Shown here: one piece after another, positions 1-8,577 of the stretch
Layout of the letters: the number at the start of each line of letters is the position of its first letter
How positions within the stretch are numbered: the first letter of the stretch is position 1
NCBI GenBank assembly: GCA_017475035.1
Contig: JAFVGK010000181.1
Span: 1 to 50,906 of the forward strand
Direction: 5' to 3'
DNA: 50,906 nt
From: Blautia sp.
Lineage (GTDB): Bacteria > Bacillota > Clostridia > Lachnospirales > Lachnospiraceae
The notes under the pieces: model-generated
Seen by the model: the letters and a program-made list of their open reading frames with translations, nothing else
The model's database searches: none
What the model was told of the DNA's origin: nothing
Made by a program: the position numbers and the translations under genes

Positions 1-123
1 AATGTCGTGTCTCTCTGCTTTGTCCGTCCCCCTAACTTGCCAAAAAAAGCCCAAGCCCAAGACAAGTATATTCTGTTATACAATGCGAAATTTGTTGTAA
101 TTTAGATAATCGTCTCACTTTAT

Positions 124-159
124 GCGCTTGCGTGGTATTTTTCCGCGCAGGCGTTTTTT
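124..159 (+). terminator. Rho-independent terminator
   Basis: A 12-bp stem with three G-T wobbles (arms 124-135 and 143-154), a 7-nt loop and a following T run. It would end transcription from a gene left of the window. Positions 1-123 hold nothing else I can support. Confidence 0.6.
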
Positions 160-170
160 GTTTGCCCAGC

Positions 171-192
171 TTTGGGACAAGCTGTCCCAAGG
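171..192. repeat. 22-bp palindrome, copy 1
   Basis: TTGGGACA-N4-TGTCCCAA, a near-perfect inverted repeat about 90 bp upstream of the sigma-like gene. Two close relatives occur at 1238 and 1636. The spacing and symmetry suggest a dimeric regulator site; the T-rich tail of a terminator is absent. Confidence 0.6.
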
Positions 193-282
193 TGCGGGGC
201 GGCTCCCCCGGGTGCCGCTCCCCGCCGCCCTCCATATCGTTTCCCGCAACCCGACCACAAAAACGATATGGAGGTACATACA

Positions 283-705
283 ATGACTATCATCAACTTG
301 CGCGACTTTTACTACTGGTATACCCAGGACGAATATATGGAAGTTTCTGACGATGTGGCCGAGGCGCTCCGGGCCAGCGTCCGCTATGAGGCGGCCTACC
401 AGCGGCGGCTCTCCCGCCACAAGGCGCAGTATTCGCTGGACTGTGAGGACGGCATCGAGTATTCCGCCTGCCTGCACGAGCCCACTCCGGACGAGGTGCT
501 GGAGCGCAAGGAGCGGTTCTGCCGTCTGTGGAACGCGCTGAACAGCCTGCCCCCGGCCCAGGGCCGCCGGGTGGATGCCTGCGTCATCCTCGGAAAGAGC
601 TTTTCCGAGGTGGCGCTGGCCGAGGGCGTTGACGAAAGCGCGGTGCGGCGGGCCGTGGAGCGCGGGCTGGAGAACATGAAAAAGTTTTTGAAAAATTCCC
701 GCTGA
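283..705 (+). CDS. Sigma-70-like regulatory protein of mobile elements
   Basis: This 140-residue protein resembles the small sigma-factor-like regulators of Tn916-type and Tn4451-type elements. The C-terminal half (about residues 85-135) reads as a sigma region 4 helix-turn-helix: a helix ending in LPP, then a turn with VALAEGVDESAVRRAVERGL. A canonical region 2 is not evident in the N-terminal half, so it may be an anti-activator or a divergent ECF-type factor. The ATG at 283 is chosen because GGAGG sits 8 nt upstream. An upstream in-frame extension to 172 would run through the palindrome at 171-192 and lacks a ribosome-binding site. Role in element gene control is inferred from family and position. 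Confidence 0.75.
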   Translation: MTIINLRDFYYWYTQDEYMEVSDDVAEALRASVRYEAAYQRRLSRHKAQYSLDCEDGIEYSACLHEPTPDEVLERKERFCRLWNALNSLPPAQGRRVDACVILGKSFSEVALAEGVDESAVRRAVERGLENMKKFLKNSR

Positions 706-1035
706 ACCAGTCCGAAAACCATCCAAAAATGTCTCGGTTAATGAGAGGAAGTTTTTTCTTCTCCACAACTGAATAGCGGGCGGCCCCGGGTGAACGCGGG
801 GAGCCGGGCGGCGGGTGCGCTGTGACTTCTCCCACGGGAGGACGAGCGACCAACACCACCGCCGCGCGTGGGGAGACTGCCAACCCCACGGCCACGATCC
901 GCGAGGGACAAGCTGGCCGCTTGCCGCTTGGGGCCGCCGCACAAAACAAGGGAACGCCGGGCCGCTAACTGCTGTCTTTTGACGGGCCAAACATACGGGC
1001 CCGGCGCTCCCCATCTTTACATAGGAGGCGGACTT
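706..1035. other. GC-rich intergenic region without a gene
   Basis: This 330-bp stretch is very GC-rich with many short inverted repeats (CCGGG, GGGAG/CTCCC, CCCACGG). I see no ORF with a ribosome-binding site. Its length and potential secondary structure would fit a transfer origin, a leader RNA or a recombination-directionality control region, but nothing in the sequence decides between these. Confidence 0.4.
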
Positions 1036-1236
1036 ATGGAATACGACCCCGCTCTGGCCGCTCTGCTGGCCCAGCCGTGGAGCAACAACGTGTGCCGGGG
1101 CTATGTCATCTATGCGATGGAAAACTGCGGCTTTTCTGCCGGGGACATCCGGCGCGTGGTGGCCGAGCTCTATGAAGTGTTCGACTGCCGGGGGCTGGAA
1201 GAGGCCGAGGCGCATTTTCTGGACAGCCCCTATTAA
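1036..1236 (+). CDS. Small protein of unknown function, mobile-element type
   Basis: A 66-residue acidic protein with a clear AGGAGG 8 nt before the ATG. It contains a predicted helical middle (NNVCRGYVIYAMENCGF) and no membrane segment or known motif. It lies between the sigma-like gene and the recombinase, so it probably belongs to the element's regulatory or excision module. I do not recognise a family; an excisionase-like role is possible but has no motif support. Confidence 0.65.
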   Translation: MEYDPALAALLAQPWSNNVCRGYVIYAMENCGFSAGDIRRVVAELYEVFDCRGLEEAEAHFLDSPY

Positions 1237-1237
1237 G

Positions 1238-1259
1238 TTCGAGACAATTTGTCCCAAGG
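1238..1259. repeat. 22-bp palindrome, copy 2
   Basis: TTCGAGACAA followed by TTTGTCCCAAGG. It starts 2 nt after the stop codon of the 66-residue gene and lies about 85 bp before the next GTG start. Confidence 0.55.
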
Positions 1260-1345
1260 TAGGGACAGGCCAAAGGGCAGCACTTTTCGGAGTGCTGTCC
1301 TTTCGCGTTTCCCCACCAACCCAAAACGCAAAAGGAGGTTTTACC

Positions 1346-1612
1346 GTGAGACTGACCGCACAAGAGCTGGAACAAATGAAAAACGTGGACATCGGCGCGG
1401 TGAGCGCGGATGCGCTGGCTGACGTGAGCGGTATGGCCTTTGACCGCACCCTCCCCCGGGAGGAGCGGCTGGCCCGGTTTGTGAGACGGGCCGTCAATCC
1501 GTACTGCTTTAGCGTGGGCGGCGTGGGCGTGAAAATCGAATTTGCCGAGGGCGGCCCCTCCCTCCAGGAGACGCTGGCGGCCTTTCTTATCCGGCAAAAG
1601 AGCGGGCTGTGA
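1346..1612 (+). CDS. DUF6870-like small protein
   Basis: An 88-residue protein starting at GTG 1346, with AAAGGAGG ending 7 nt upstream. The opening RLTAQELEQMKNVDI and the later NPYCF-x-VGGVGVKIEF segment match my memory of the DUF6870 family, found beside serine recombinases in Clostridia. The fold looks like a short helix followed by beta strands; no catalytic motif is visible. A longer reading from 1103 would overlap the preceding gene and has no ribosome-binding site. Function unknown. Confidence 0.65.
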   Translation: MRLTAQELEQMKNVDIGAVSADALADVSGMAFDRTLPREERLARFVRRAVNPYCFSVGGVGVKIEFAEGGPSLQETLAAFLIRQKSGL

Positions 1613-1635
1613 CTGCTGTTGCGGCCTGCTCCCAC

Positions 1636-1657
1636 TTCGAGACAAAATGTCCCGAGG
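1636..1657. repeat. 22-bp palindrome, copy 3
   Basis: TTCGAGACAA followed by AATGTCCCGAGG. It ends 11 nt before the -35 box of the recombinase promoter, a position fitting an activator or repressor site. Confidence 0.6.
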
Positions 1658-1668
1658 CATCGACATCC

Positions 1669-1697
1669 TTGTTGATTGCCCCGGGCAGAGTTATAAT
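1669..1697 (+). promoter_or_regulatory. Promoter of the serine recombinase gene
   Basis: TTGTTG (1669-1674), 17-bp spacer, TATAAT (1692-1697). The start codon follows 31 bp later with AAGGAGG between. Confidence 0.6.
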
Positions 1698-1728
1698 ATA
1701 AGTGTAATGTGATAGGGAAGGAGGAACA

Positions 1729-3405
1729 ATGGCACGAGCTAAAAACAGAGGGTATCAGCAGACTTTGACCCCTACATATACTATCCGGCGCTGGCGTTTG
1801 GGCGAGTACATCCGCCTTTCCAAAGAGGATTTGAAAAAGGGCAAGGACGACAGCAACAGCGTGAAGAACCAGCGTGACCTGCTGGGGGACTTCTACCGGC
1901 GGCACATGGACGAATTTGAAAGCGCCGTTGAATATGTGGACGATGGGCACACCGGGACGGATGCCAACCGCGAAAACTTCCAGCGGCTCTTGGCCGATGT
2001 GATGAGCGGGAAAATCAACTGCGTGATTGTGAAAGACCTTTCCCGGTTCGCCCGGAATTACAGTGACGCGGGGAGTCTGATTGATAACCTGTTTGTGCAG
2101 ATGGGCGTCCGCTTTATCTCCCTTGCGGAGAACGTGGACAGCTACCTGAACCCCGACAGCGTTTCAAACATTATCGTTCCGATAACCAACGTGATGAACG
2201 ATAACTATTGCTACCAGACCTCAAAGAAAATCCGGCAGGTTTTTGATTACAAGCGGCGCAACGGCCAGTACATCGGCTCTTTCGCTCCCTATGGCTACAT
2301 CAAAGACCCAAAGGACAAGCACCAGCTTATTGTGGATGCGGATGCGGCTGAAATCGTCAAGCGCGTGTATTCCATGCTCCTGCAAGGCTCGTCTAAGAGG
2401 GCCATCGCCTTGTATCTGAACGAACACGGCATACCCAGTCCCACGGCCTACCGCCGGAAAAAGGGCCTGCCCGTTTCCTCGGCTGTGGCGGACGACCCCA
2501 TGTGGGGGGCCCGCATGATACATGAAATCCTCACCAACCCCATCTATACCGGGGATTTGGTACAGGGCCGCCGCCGGGTGAAAAGCTACAAGGTACACCA
2601 GATTGAGGCTGTGCCGGAGGAAGAATGGGTGCGCGTCCCCGATACCCACGAGGCCATCATCACCCACGAAACCTTTGACAAGGTGCAGGCCCTGCTGGTG
2701 CGCGATACCCGGACATCCCCCAAAGGGCGGGAGGTTCATCTGTTCAGCGGTTTTCTGAAATGCGCGGATTGCGGGAAATCCATTACCCGCAGCCAGAGCG
2801 GGAAAAATATCTATTACGCCTGCTCCACTTACAAGAACCGCTCCCGGACGGCCTGCTCCATGCACTCTATCAAGCACAACCGCTTGGAGGCCGCCGTTCT
2901 GTTCGCTATCCAGTATCAAGTGAACACCGCCGTTTCCTACTCGGAAATGATAACCAACATCAACTCGGCCCCGCTGAAAAAAAGTCAATCCCACCGCCTT
3001 AACGACCAGATAGCCGCAAAGGAAAAGGAATTGACCCGGATAACCCGCTACAAGCAGTCACTGTATCAAGATTGGAAAGACGGGGAAATCACCCAGCAGG
3101 AATACCGGGATATGAAAGCCGATTATGAACGGCAGGCCGCCGAGCTTGCGGATGTGCTGGCCCGGCTGAACGCAGAACGGGCGGAGCTCTTGAATGGCGT
3201 TGACAAGGAACACCCCGCGCTGGTAGCCTTTGCAAAGTATCAAAGCATCGAAACGCTCACCCGTGAAATCCTCACGGACTTGGTAGACCATATCAAGGTT
3301 TACGAAAACGGCAATATCAGCGTTCATTTCAAGTTCGCGGACGAGTTCCGCAAGATTGCCGAGTACATTGAAATCAACACCACCGATACCGCCGAGGCGG
3401 GCTGA
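1729..3405 (+). CDS. Large serine recombinase (TnpX-type site-specific integrase)
   Basis: A 558-residue large serine recombinase that catalyses integration and excision of the element through a covalent Ser-DNA intermediate. Domains in order: resolvase-type catalytic domain (residues about 25-170, nucleophile Ser31 in YIRLSKED, and the conserved VKDLSRFARNY), recombinase domain (about 190-310), zinc ribbon with Cys345, Cys348, Cys365 and Cys376, a coiled-coil region (about 420-490) and a C-terminal DUF4368-like segment. The length fits the TnpX/Tn4451 group. AAGGAGG precedes the ATG by 7 nt. All key residues are present, so the enzyme looks active. As the last gene of the element it should sit next to the attachment site, which agrees with the broken ABC-F gene just downstream. 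Confidence 0.95.
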   Translation: MARAKNRGYQQTLTPTYTIRRWRLGEYIRLSKEDLKKGKDDSNSVKNQRDLLGDFYRRHMDEFESAVEYVDDGHTGTDANRENFQRLLADVMSGKINCVIVKDLSRFARNYSDAGSLIDNLFVQMGVRFISLAENVDSYLNPDSVSNIIVPITNVMNDNYCYQTSKKIRQVFDYKRRNGQYIGSFAPYGYIKDPKDKHQLIVDADAAEIVKRVYSMLLQGSSKRAIALYLNEHGIPSPTAYRRKKGLPVSSAVADDPMWGARMIHEILTNPIYTGDLVQGRRRVKSYKVHQIEAVPEEEWVRVPDTHEAIITHETFDKVQALLVRDTRTSPKGREVHLFSGFLKCADCGKSITRSQSGKNIYYACSTYKNRSRTACSMHSIKHNRLEAAVLFAIQYQVNTAVSYSEMITNINSAPLKKSQSHRLNDQIAAKEKELTRITRYKQSLYQDWKDGEITQQEYRDMKADYERQAAELADVLARLNAERAELLNGVDKEHPALVAFAKYQSIETLTREILTDLVDHIKVYENGNISVHFKFADEFRKIAEYIEINTTDTAEAG

Positions 3406-3458
3406 CCCCCGCCAAAGCAAAAACCCTTTTGACAGTGTGTTTTCCTAATAGGAGTTAA

Positions 3459-3788
3459 TCATATGATAAGGAAACATACACCAAGGCCTTAACTTATATG
3501 GGGACTATGAAGTTTACTAGAGATGAAATGCACCATAAAATCTCAGAGTTGAGTGGAGGGCAGAGGGCTAAAATTATTTTTTTAGGAATGGTATTGCAAA
3601 ATGCAAATGTCCTTGTCCTCGATGAACCGACGAGGAATTTTTCTCCACTTTCAGCGCCTGTAATTAGAACAGCACTGTCTGAATTCAACGGAACAATTAT
3701 TAGTATTTCACATGACAGAATGTATTTGGACGAAGTTGCTGATGTAATATATGAATTATCAGATAATGACTTAAACACTGTATTTTAG
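3459..3788 (+). pseudogene. 3' remnant of an ABC-F ribosomal-protection ATPase gene
   Basis: An open frame from 3459 encodes the last ~109 residues of an ABC-F protein: the signature LSGGQ, Walker B LVLDEP, the DEPTRNFSPLS segment typical of the Lsa/Vga/CplR group, and the H-loop SISHDR. The N-terminal ABC domain, the linker and the second Walker A are missing, so it cannot bind ATP in the normal way. The first ATG (3498) has no ribosome-binding site. ABC-F proteins of this group dislodge lincosamide, streptogramin A and pleuromutilin antibiotics from the ribosome; this fragment should not. I infer that insertion of the serine-recombinase element cut the gene. Confidence 0.75.
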
Positions 3789-4102
3789 TTATGTTAACGT
3801 TGAATAGCTAAGTATCGTCCACTGCTTTCGCTTCGTAAACAGTAAACGATGAATAAAGTCGTGATTTGGGCCTCTTATTCAGTGGGCTGAGATAATGAAT
3901 TATGCTGAGAGATTATATCTCATACAAGTTCTTTGTAATCAGACATCGTGACAAGTTCAGTTTATTAAAAGCTTTTGTTCAATCGTGTATGGCAGATAGC
4001 ACAGCCACTTCGCATTTTTGCAGATGTAAAAAAGCGGACGTCTTCCATGGATAGTCTGGATAATACATTAAAGAGAAATAATTCCGAGAGGGGATGATAT
4101 TT
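3789..4102. other. Intergenic region between the ABC-F remnant and mod
   Basis: This AT-rich 314-bp stretch has no ORF with a ribosome-binding site and no recognisable terminator or RNA gene. A promoter for the type III operon should lie here, but no box pair close to consensus stands out. Confidence 0.4.
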
Positions 4103-5689
4103 ATGCCAACATTAGAATGGATTGGAAAGGATAAAGTGATCAATCATCACCAAGAAGTCCCCTTCCGGGTTTTAGAGAGAAAATATAGTTTTGATGAAAG
4201 TGGGAGGCATGAAGAGGACAACGGCAGTAGTAACATGATTATCCATGGGGATAATCTGGAAGCCCTGAAGGCTCTTCTGCCCCGCTATGAAGGCCAGATC
4301 AAGTGCATATACATCGATCCACCATACAATACTGGAAATGAAGGATGGGTCTACAATGACAACGTAAATGACCCGAGGATCCGAAAATGGCTGGGTGAAG
4401 TTGTCGGTAAGGAAGGTGAAGACCTGAGCAGACATGACAAGTGGTTATGCATGATGTATCCCAGATTAAGGCTGCTTTATAAACTGCTTTCTGATGATGG
4501 TGCTATTTTTATAAGCATAGATGATAACGAGCAGGCAAATCTCAAATTGATTTGCGATGAAATATTCGGATCTTCTCGTTTTATAGCACAGATTGTCTGG
4601 CAGAAAAGAACATCTCCAGATGCAAGAAAAAGAATGAGTAATGGACACGAATACATTCTCATTTATGTCAAGGATCCGGAGAATCTGGAACGCTGTATTA
4701 ACCTGATCGATTTGGATGAAACGGATGCAGGAAAATATAAAAATCCGGATAATGACCCCAGGGGGCCTTGGGTGTCTGTTGATTTTACTGCACAGGGGTT
4801 TCGACCGAATCAAATGTATGAGATAACTACGCCGAGCGGTCGAACAATCGGGCCGCCGGAAGGACGTTGCTGGAAGAATTTAAAAGAGGTATTTGAACAG
4901 TATTATTCTGAAGGCCGTTTATGGTTTGGAAGCGATGGAAATGGTGTTCCGAGGCAGAAAAACTATCTGTCAGAAAAAGAAGGAAAAACAGCATGGACAT
5001 GGTGGACTAATGAAGAAGTTGGTCATACTCAGGAAGCAACGCAGGAATTAGCAGCACTGTTACAAAGAAAGGCGTTTGATTACCCAAAGCCTGTCCGACT
5101 GATACAACGTATTATTCAGATGGCGACACATCCGGACTCCATAGTTTTAGATTCGTTTGCCGGATCAGGAACAACTGCGCATGCAGTATTAAAAATGAAT
5201 AGCGATGATGGTGGAAATCGCAAATTCATAGCTGTGGAAATGATGGATTATGCTGAAGACATTACTGCAGAACGCATCCGACGGGTCATTTCCGGTTATA
5301 GCAAAGGGAAAAAAGAAGTTGACGGAACCGGTGGAAGCTTCAGCTTCTATGAGCTAGGAGAGCCGCTGATGCTGGATGCGGAGTATCTGAATGAGAAGAT
5401 AGGCAAGGATAAGATCCGGGAATATGTCTGGTACACGGAGACGAGGCAGCCGTTGCCGGAAACAAGGCCGGAACACGGCTATCATTTGGGGACATTGAAC
5501 CACACGGCATACTATTTTTACTATGAGCCGGGTCAGATGACTGTTCTGGGATACGATTTCCTGTCCACAATCCGGGAGAAAGCAGAGAGCTATATTATCT
5601 ATGCAGATCGGTGTGCCTTGAGTGCTCCAGAACTTATGCGGTTTGGCATTACTTTCAAGAAGATCCCTCGGGATATCACAAAGCTGTAG
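4103..5689 (+). CDS. mod: Type III restriction-modification methyltransferase (Mod)
   Basis: A 528-residue DNA N6-adenine methyltransferase that recognises and modifies the target site of the type III system and, with Res, forms the restriction complex. Motif IV DPPY is at residues 72-75 and motif I (FAGSGTT) at 352-358. The order IV-TRD-I marks the beta class, so the region between about 160 and 330 holds the target-recognition domain. The ATG at 4103 is preferred over 4094 because GAGAGGGG abuts 4094 but lies 9-10 nt before 4103. res follows after 13 nt, so the two are co-transcribed. Recognition sequence cannot be predicted. Confidence 0.93.
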   Translation: MPTLEWIGKDKVINHHQEVPFRVLERKYSFDESGRHEEDNGSSNMIIHGDNLEALKALLPRYEGQIKCIYIDPPYNTGNEGWVYNDNVNDPRIRKWLGEVVGKEGEDLSRHDKWLCMMYPRLRLLYKLLSDDGAIFISIDDNEQANLKLICDEIFGSSRFIAQIVWQKRTSPDARKRMSNGHEYILIYVKDPENLERCINLIDLDETDAGKYKNPDNDPRGPWVSVDFTAQGFRPNQMYEITTPSGRTIGPPEGRCWKNLKEVFEQYYSEGRLWFGSDGNGVPRQKNYLSEKEGKTAWTWWTNEEVGHTQEATQELAALLQRKAFDYPKPVRLIQRIIQMATHPDSIVLDSFAGSGTTAHAVLKMNSDDGGNRKFIAVEMMDYAEDITAERIRRVISGYSKGKKEVDGTGGSFSFYELGEPLMLDAEYLNEKIGKDKIREYVWYTETRQPLPETRPEHGYHLGTLNHTAYYFYYEPGQMTVLGYDFLSTIREKAESYIIYADRCALSAPELMRFGITFKKIPRDITKL

Positions 5690-5702
5690 GGAGGCGGGTG
5701 AG

Positions 5703-8384
5703 ATGGAATTAAAGAATTATCAAAAGAATGTGATCTCCGATTTGACCCGTTATCTGGAGCTGTTGAACGAAACCGGGAATATTGGGACGGCCTATCGGAA
5801 GCTATGGGAAGAAAAGAACGTGCCGGTGGGGTTCGGAGGGGTTCCTGCATACCAGAACATTCTTCCCGGTGTCCCGGATCTTTGTTTCAAAGTGCCGACC
5901 GGCGGTGGGAAGACGTTTCTGGCCTGCAATGCGATCAAGCCCGTATTTGTCGCCCTTCCCCAGACAAAGATAAGGGCAGTCGTTTGGTTGGTTCCTTCTG
6001 ACGCTATCTTGGAACAGACGCTTGCAGCGCTCCGGAATCCAGCTCACCCCTATCGCCAGAAGCTGGATACGGATTTTGGCGGACGCGTGGAAATCTATAC
6101 GAAGCAGGAGCTTCTTGCCGGACAGAACTTCAACATCACTTCTGTTACGGAACAGCTTTCGGTTATGGTACTTTCCTACGATTCCTTCCGCGGTAGAAAG
6201 GAAGCACTGAAGGCACGCCAAGAGAACAGTTCTCTTGCACCTATGTCAAAAGCACTGGGCACTCCTGCATATCCTATTGAGGAAGCAGATGAAACCGCCC
6301 TCCTACAGGTGATCAATCAGCTTTCCCCGCTGGTCATTGTGGACGAAAGTCACCATGCCAGAAGCACGCTCAGCCGTAAGATGTTAAAAGATTTTAATCC
6401 GTGTTTTGTCCTTGACTTGACGGCGACGCCTACAAAGGAGAGCAATATCATTTCATTTGTGGATGCTGTCCAGCTAAAGAGGGAAAACATGGTCAAGCTG
6501 CCGGTGGTCGTTTACAACCGTTCTTCCCAGCAGGAAGTCGTGGCAGATGCGATTGATCTTCGGAATCATCTGGAGCAGCAGGCAATCACAGAAGAAAAAA
6601 ATGGCGGTTCTTATATTCGCCCGATCGTGCTCTTCCAGGCACAACCCAAGGGAAAGGAAGACAGCACAACTTTTGAAAAGCTTCGCGGAAAACTGGTGGA
6701 AGCCGGTATTCCGGCAGAGGAAATCGCGATCAAGACGGCGGATGTCAATGAATTGAAGGGTATAGATTTACTTGACCGAGGTTGCAGGATCCGGTACATC
6801 ATCACGGTAAATGCGCTGAAAGAAGGATGGGACTGCCCGTTCGCTTATATTCTTGCATCCCTTGCAAATAAGACCAGTCAGGTAGATGTGGAACAGATAC
6901 TGGGCAGGATCCTGCGTCAGCCGCATACCAGGAGAATGGGACAGGCAGCTCTGAACATGTCTTATGTGCTGACATCTTCCAGGGATTTCAAAGAAACGCT
7001 GGACGGGATCGTTCGCGGCCTGAACAGTGCCGGGTTCTCCGGTAAAGACTGCCGGGTGGCTGTGGAAGAAGACAAATCAACATATCAGTATCCTGAATAT
7101 CGTCAGGCATCTTTTCTTCGGGAAGAGCCGTCAGATTTTGGTGATTCCAAAGAACAGGAAGCCTCACCTGAGATAGAACAGGAGGAGTTTCTTGACTTTG
7201 ATGCGAGGCTGCTTTCGCAAACGCTTGAAGCGAGAGAGCAATCATCAGAAGAAAGTACGACGGAAGGGAAAGAAACACATGGCGGTACTGCTTCTGTAAT
7301 GATTGCTGTCGCAGAAAAGGAAGGAGCGTCTTTTGAGGCTGCTATGCAGCAAAACGAAATGAATAGCGGCATCAGTGATATCCCAGTGGAGATACAGGAT
7401 AAGATGACGTATTTCCATATCAATCCGGAATTCAAACAGGAAGCAAAAAGTTTGATTCTTCCGCAGTTCTTTATGAAAGTGCCAAACAGCATTTTCGCTG
7501 ACGGATATACAGTTCTGCTCCAGAAGGAGCATTTGGCCGAAGGGTTTACACTGAAAGGCAAGGGCTATGATATTGACTTTGACCGGGCTGATGATGAAAT
7601 TGTCAAGGTGGATATCAGCGATAAAGAGGGGAGCACACCGAAAGTCTTTAAGATGTCGGAAACGGACCAAAGATATTTTAAGGAACAGTTTTCCAGGTTT
7701 TCACCGGAACAGAAGGTGCGTACCTGCAAAGATATTATACACAGGTCCCTTACCAGGATGGATATGATCGATGACGGCGAACTTCGCAACTATATTGACC
7801 GCATTGTGGATGATATGGACAGGGAAACGTTAGCCGCATTAGAACAGGCACCTCAGGGATTTGCATACCGGATTAGAAAGTATGTGGAGGCCCTGTTGGA
7901 TGCGCATTACCTGAAAACATTCCTGAACTGGATTGAAATCGAACGTATCATTGTAGAGCCGTATTATAAGTTGCCGGATGCAATTGGGCCGCTCCGGACC
8001 ACAAACACGTTTGGGAAGAGCCTTTATCAGGCAGAGGAAGAAGTCAATGGTTTTGAGTATGACATGGTAATGGCTCTTACGGCCATGCCTAACGTCCGCT
8101 GGTGGCACAGGAATATCTCCCGCCAGGGATTCTGTATCAATGGCTTCGTGAAGCACTATCCAGACTTTATTGTGGAGACACAAAGCGGGAAAACGATCCT
8201 GATCGAGACGAAGGGAGATCATCTGGAGAATACCGAGACAAAATATAAACTGGAGCTTGGACGGGCATGGCAAAATATGGCCGGCAGTAGCTTCCGATAT
8301 TATATGGTTTTCCAGAGTAAAGACTTGAACTTGAACGGAGCAATACAGTTCGATAAGTTCTGTGAGCTCATGAAAAATCTATAA
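5703..8384 (+). CDS. res: Type III restriction endonuclease subunit (Res)
   Basis: An 893-residue ATP-dependent helicase-nuclease that, with Mod, cleaves DNA carrying unmodified sites in head-to-head orientation. It has Walker A PTGGGKT at residues 65-71, motif II DESH at 214-217, late helicase motifs including NALKEGWDCP and QILGRILRQP, and a C-terminal PD-(D/E)xK nuclease with PD at 820-821 and ExK at 835-837. Length and order are complete for the family. The start at 5703 has GGGAGG 8 nt upstream; the same frame is open further left but inside mod. No frameshift is seen, so the system is probably functional. Confidence 0.93.
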   Translation: MELKNYQKNVISDLTRYLELLNETGNIGTAYRKLWEEKNVPVGFGGVPAYQNILPGVPDLCFKVPTGGGKTFLACNAIKPVFVALPQTKIRAVVWLVPSDAILEQTLAALRNPAHPYRQKLDTDFGGRVEIYTKQELLAGQNFNITSVTEQLSVMVLSYDSFRGRKEALKARQENSSLAPMSKALGTPAYPIEEADETALLQVINQLSPLVIVDESHHARSTLSRKMLKDFNPCFVLDLTATPTKESNIISFVDAVQLKRENMVKLPVVVYNRSSQQEVVADAIDLRNHLEQQAITEEKNGGSYIRPIVLFQAQPKGKEDSTTFEKLRGKLVEAGIPAEEIAIKTADVNELKGIDLLDRGCRIRYIITVNALKEGWDCPFAYILASLANKTSQVDVEQILGRILRQPHTRRMGQAALNMSYVLTSSRDFKETLDGIVRGLNSAGFSGKDCRVAVEEDKSTYQYPEYRQASFLREEPSDFGDSKEQEASPEIEQEEFLDFDARLLSQTLEAREQSSEESTTEGKETHGGTASVMIAVAEKEGASFEAAMQQNEMNSGISDIPVEIQDKMTYFHINPEFKQEAKSLILPQFFMKVPNSIFADGYTVLLQKEHLAEGFTLKGKGYDIDFDRADDEIVKVDISDKEGSTPKVFKMSETDQRYFKEQFSRFSPEQKVRTCKDIIHRSLTRMDMIDDGELRNYIDRIVDDMDRETLAALEQAPQGFAYRIRKYVEALLDAHYLKTFLNWIEIERIIVEPYYKLPDAIGPLRTTNTFGKSLYQAEEEVNGFEYDMVMALTAMPNVRWWHRNISRQGFCINGFVKHYPDFIVETQSGKTILIETKGDHLENTETKYKLELGRAWQNMAGSSFRYYMVFQSKDLNLNGAIQFDKFCELMKNL

Positions 8385-8391
8385 GTGCTGA

Positions 8392-8425
8392 CCCAATAAA
8401 TGGCCCAATAAATGACTCAATAAAA
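8392..8425. repeat. 12-bp tandem repeat behind res
   Basis: Two copies of CCCAATAAATGG/A followed by the degenerate CTCAATAAAACT. It lies just past the res stop codon. A 6-bp hairpin (GAAATC-TCCG-GATTTC) follows near 8465; neither has a T run. Confidence 0.45.
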
Positions 8426-8577
8426 CTGACTAAACGGGAAAACCGACTGTTACAGCATCTAAGGAAATCTCCGGATTTCACTAGGGAAGTCCATGCTGAA
8501 AAGCCTGGTTGGATCGCAAAGGGAAACAGGGGTCCGGGTATGGAGTGAGGAATAGAATAAGCAAAAGGAGCAGGATC

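Larger units (their letters stand above)
1..3465 (+). mobile_element. Right end of a serine-recombinase integrative element (partial)
   Basis: The GC-rich block holds a sigma-like regulator, two small proteins and a large serine recombinase as the last gene, the usual layout at one end of TnpX-type conjugative or mobilisable transposons. The left end is outside the window. The right end is inferred to lie between the recombinase stop (3405) and about 3465, because an ABC-F reading frame begins abruptly there without a start. The exact crossover dinucleotide cannot be read without an empty-site sequence. Confidence 0.5.

Noticed and set aside
115-1950. Long minus-strand open frame (611 codons)
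   Set aside because: It is antisense to four supported genes in GC-rich DNA where stops are rare. It has no ribosome-binding site or recognisable domain.
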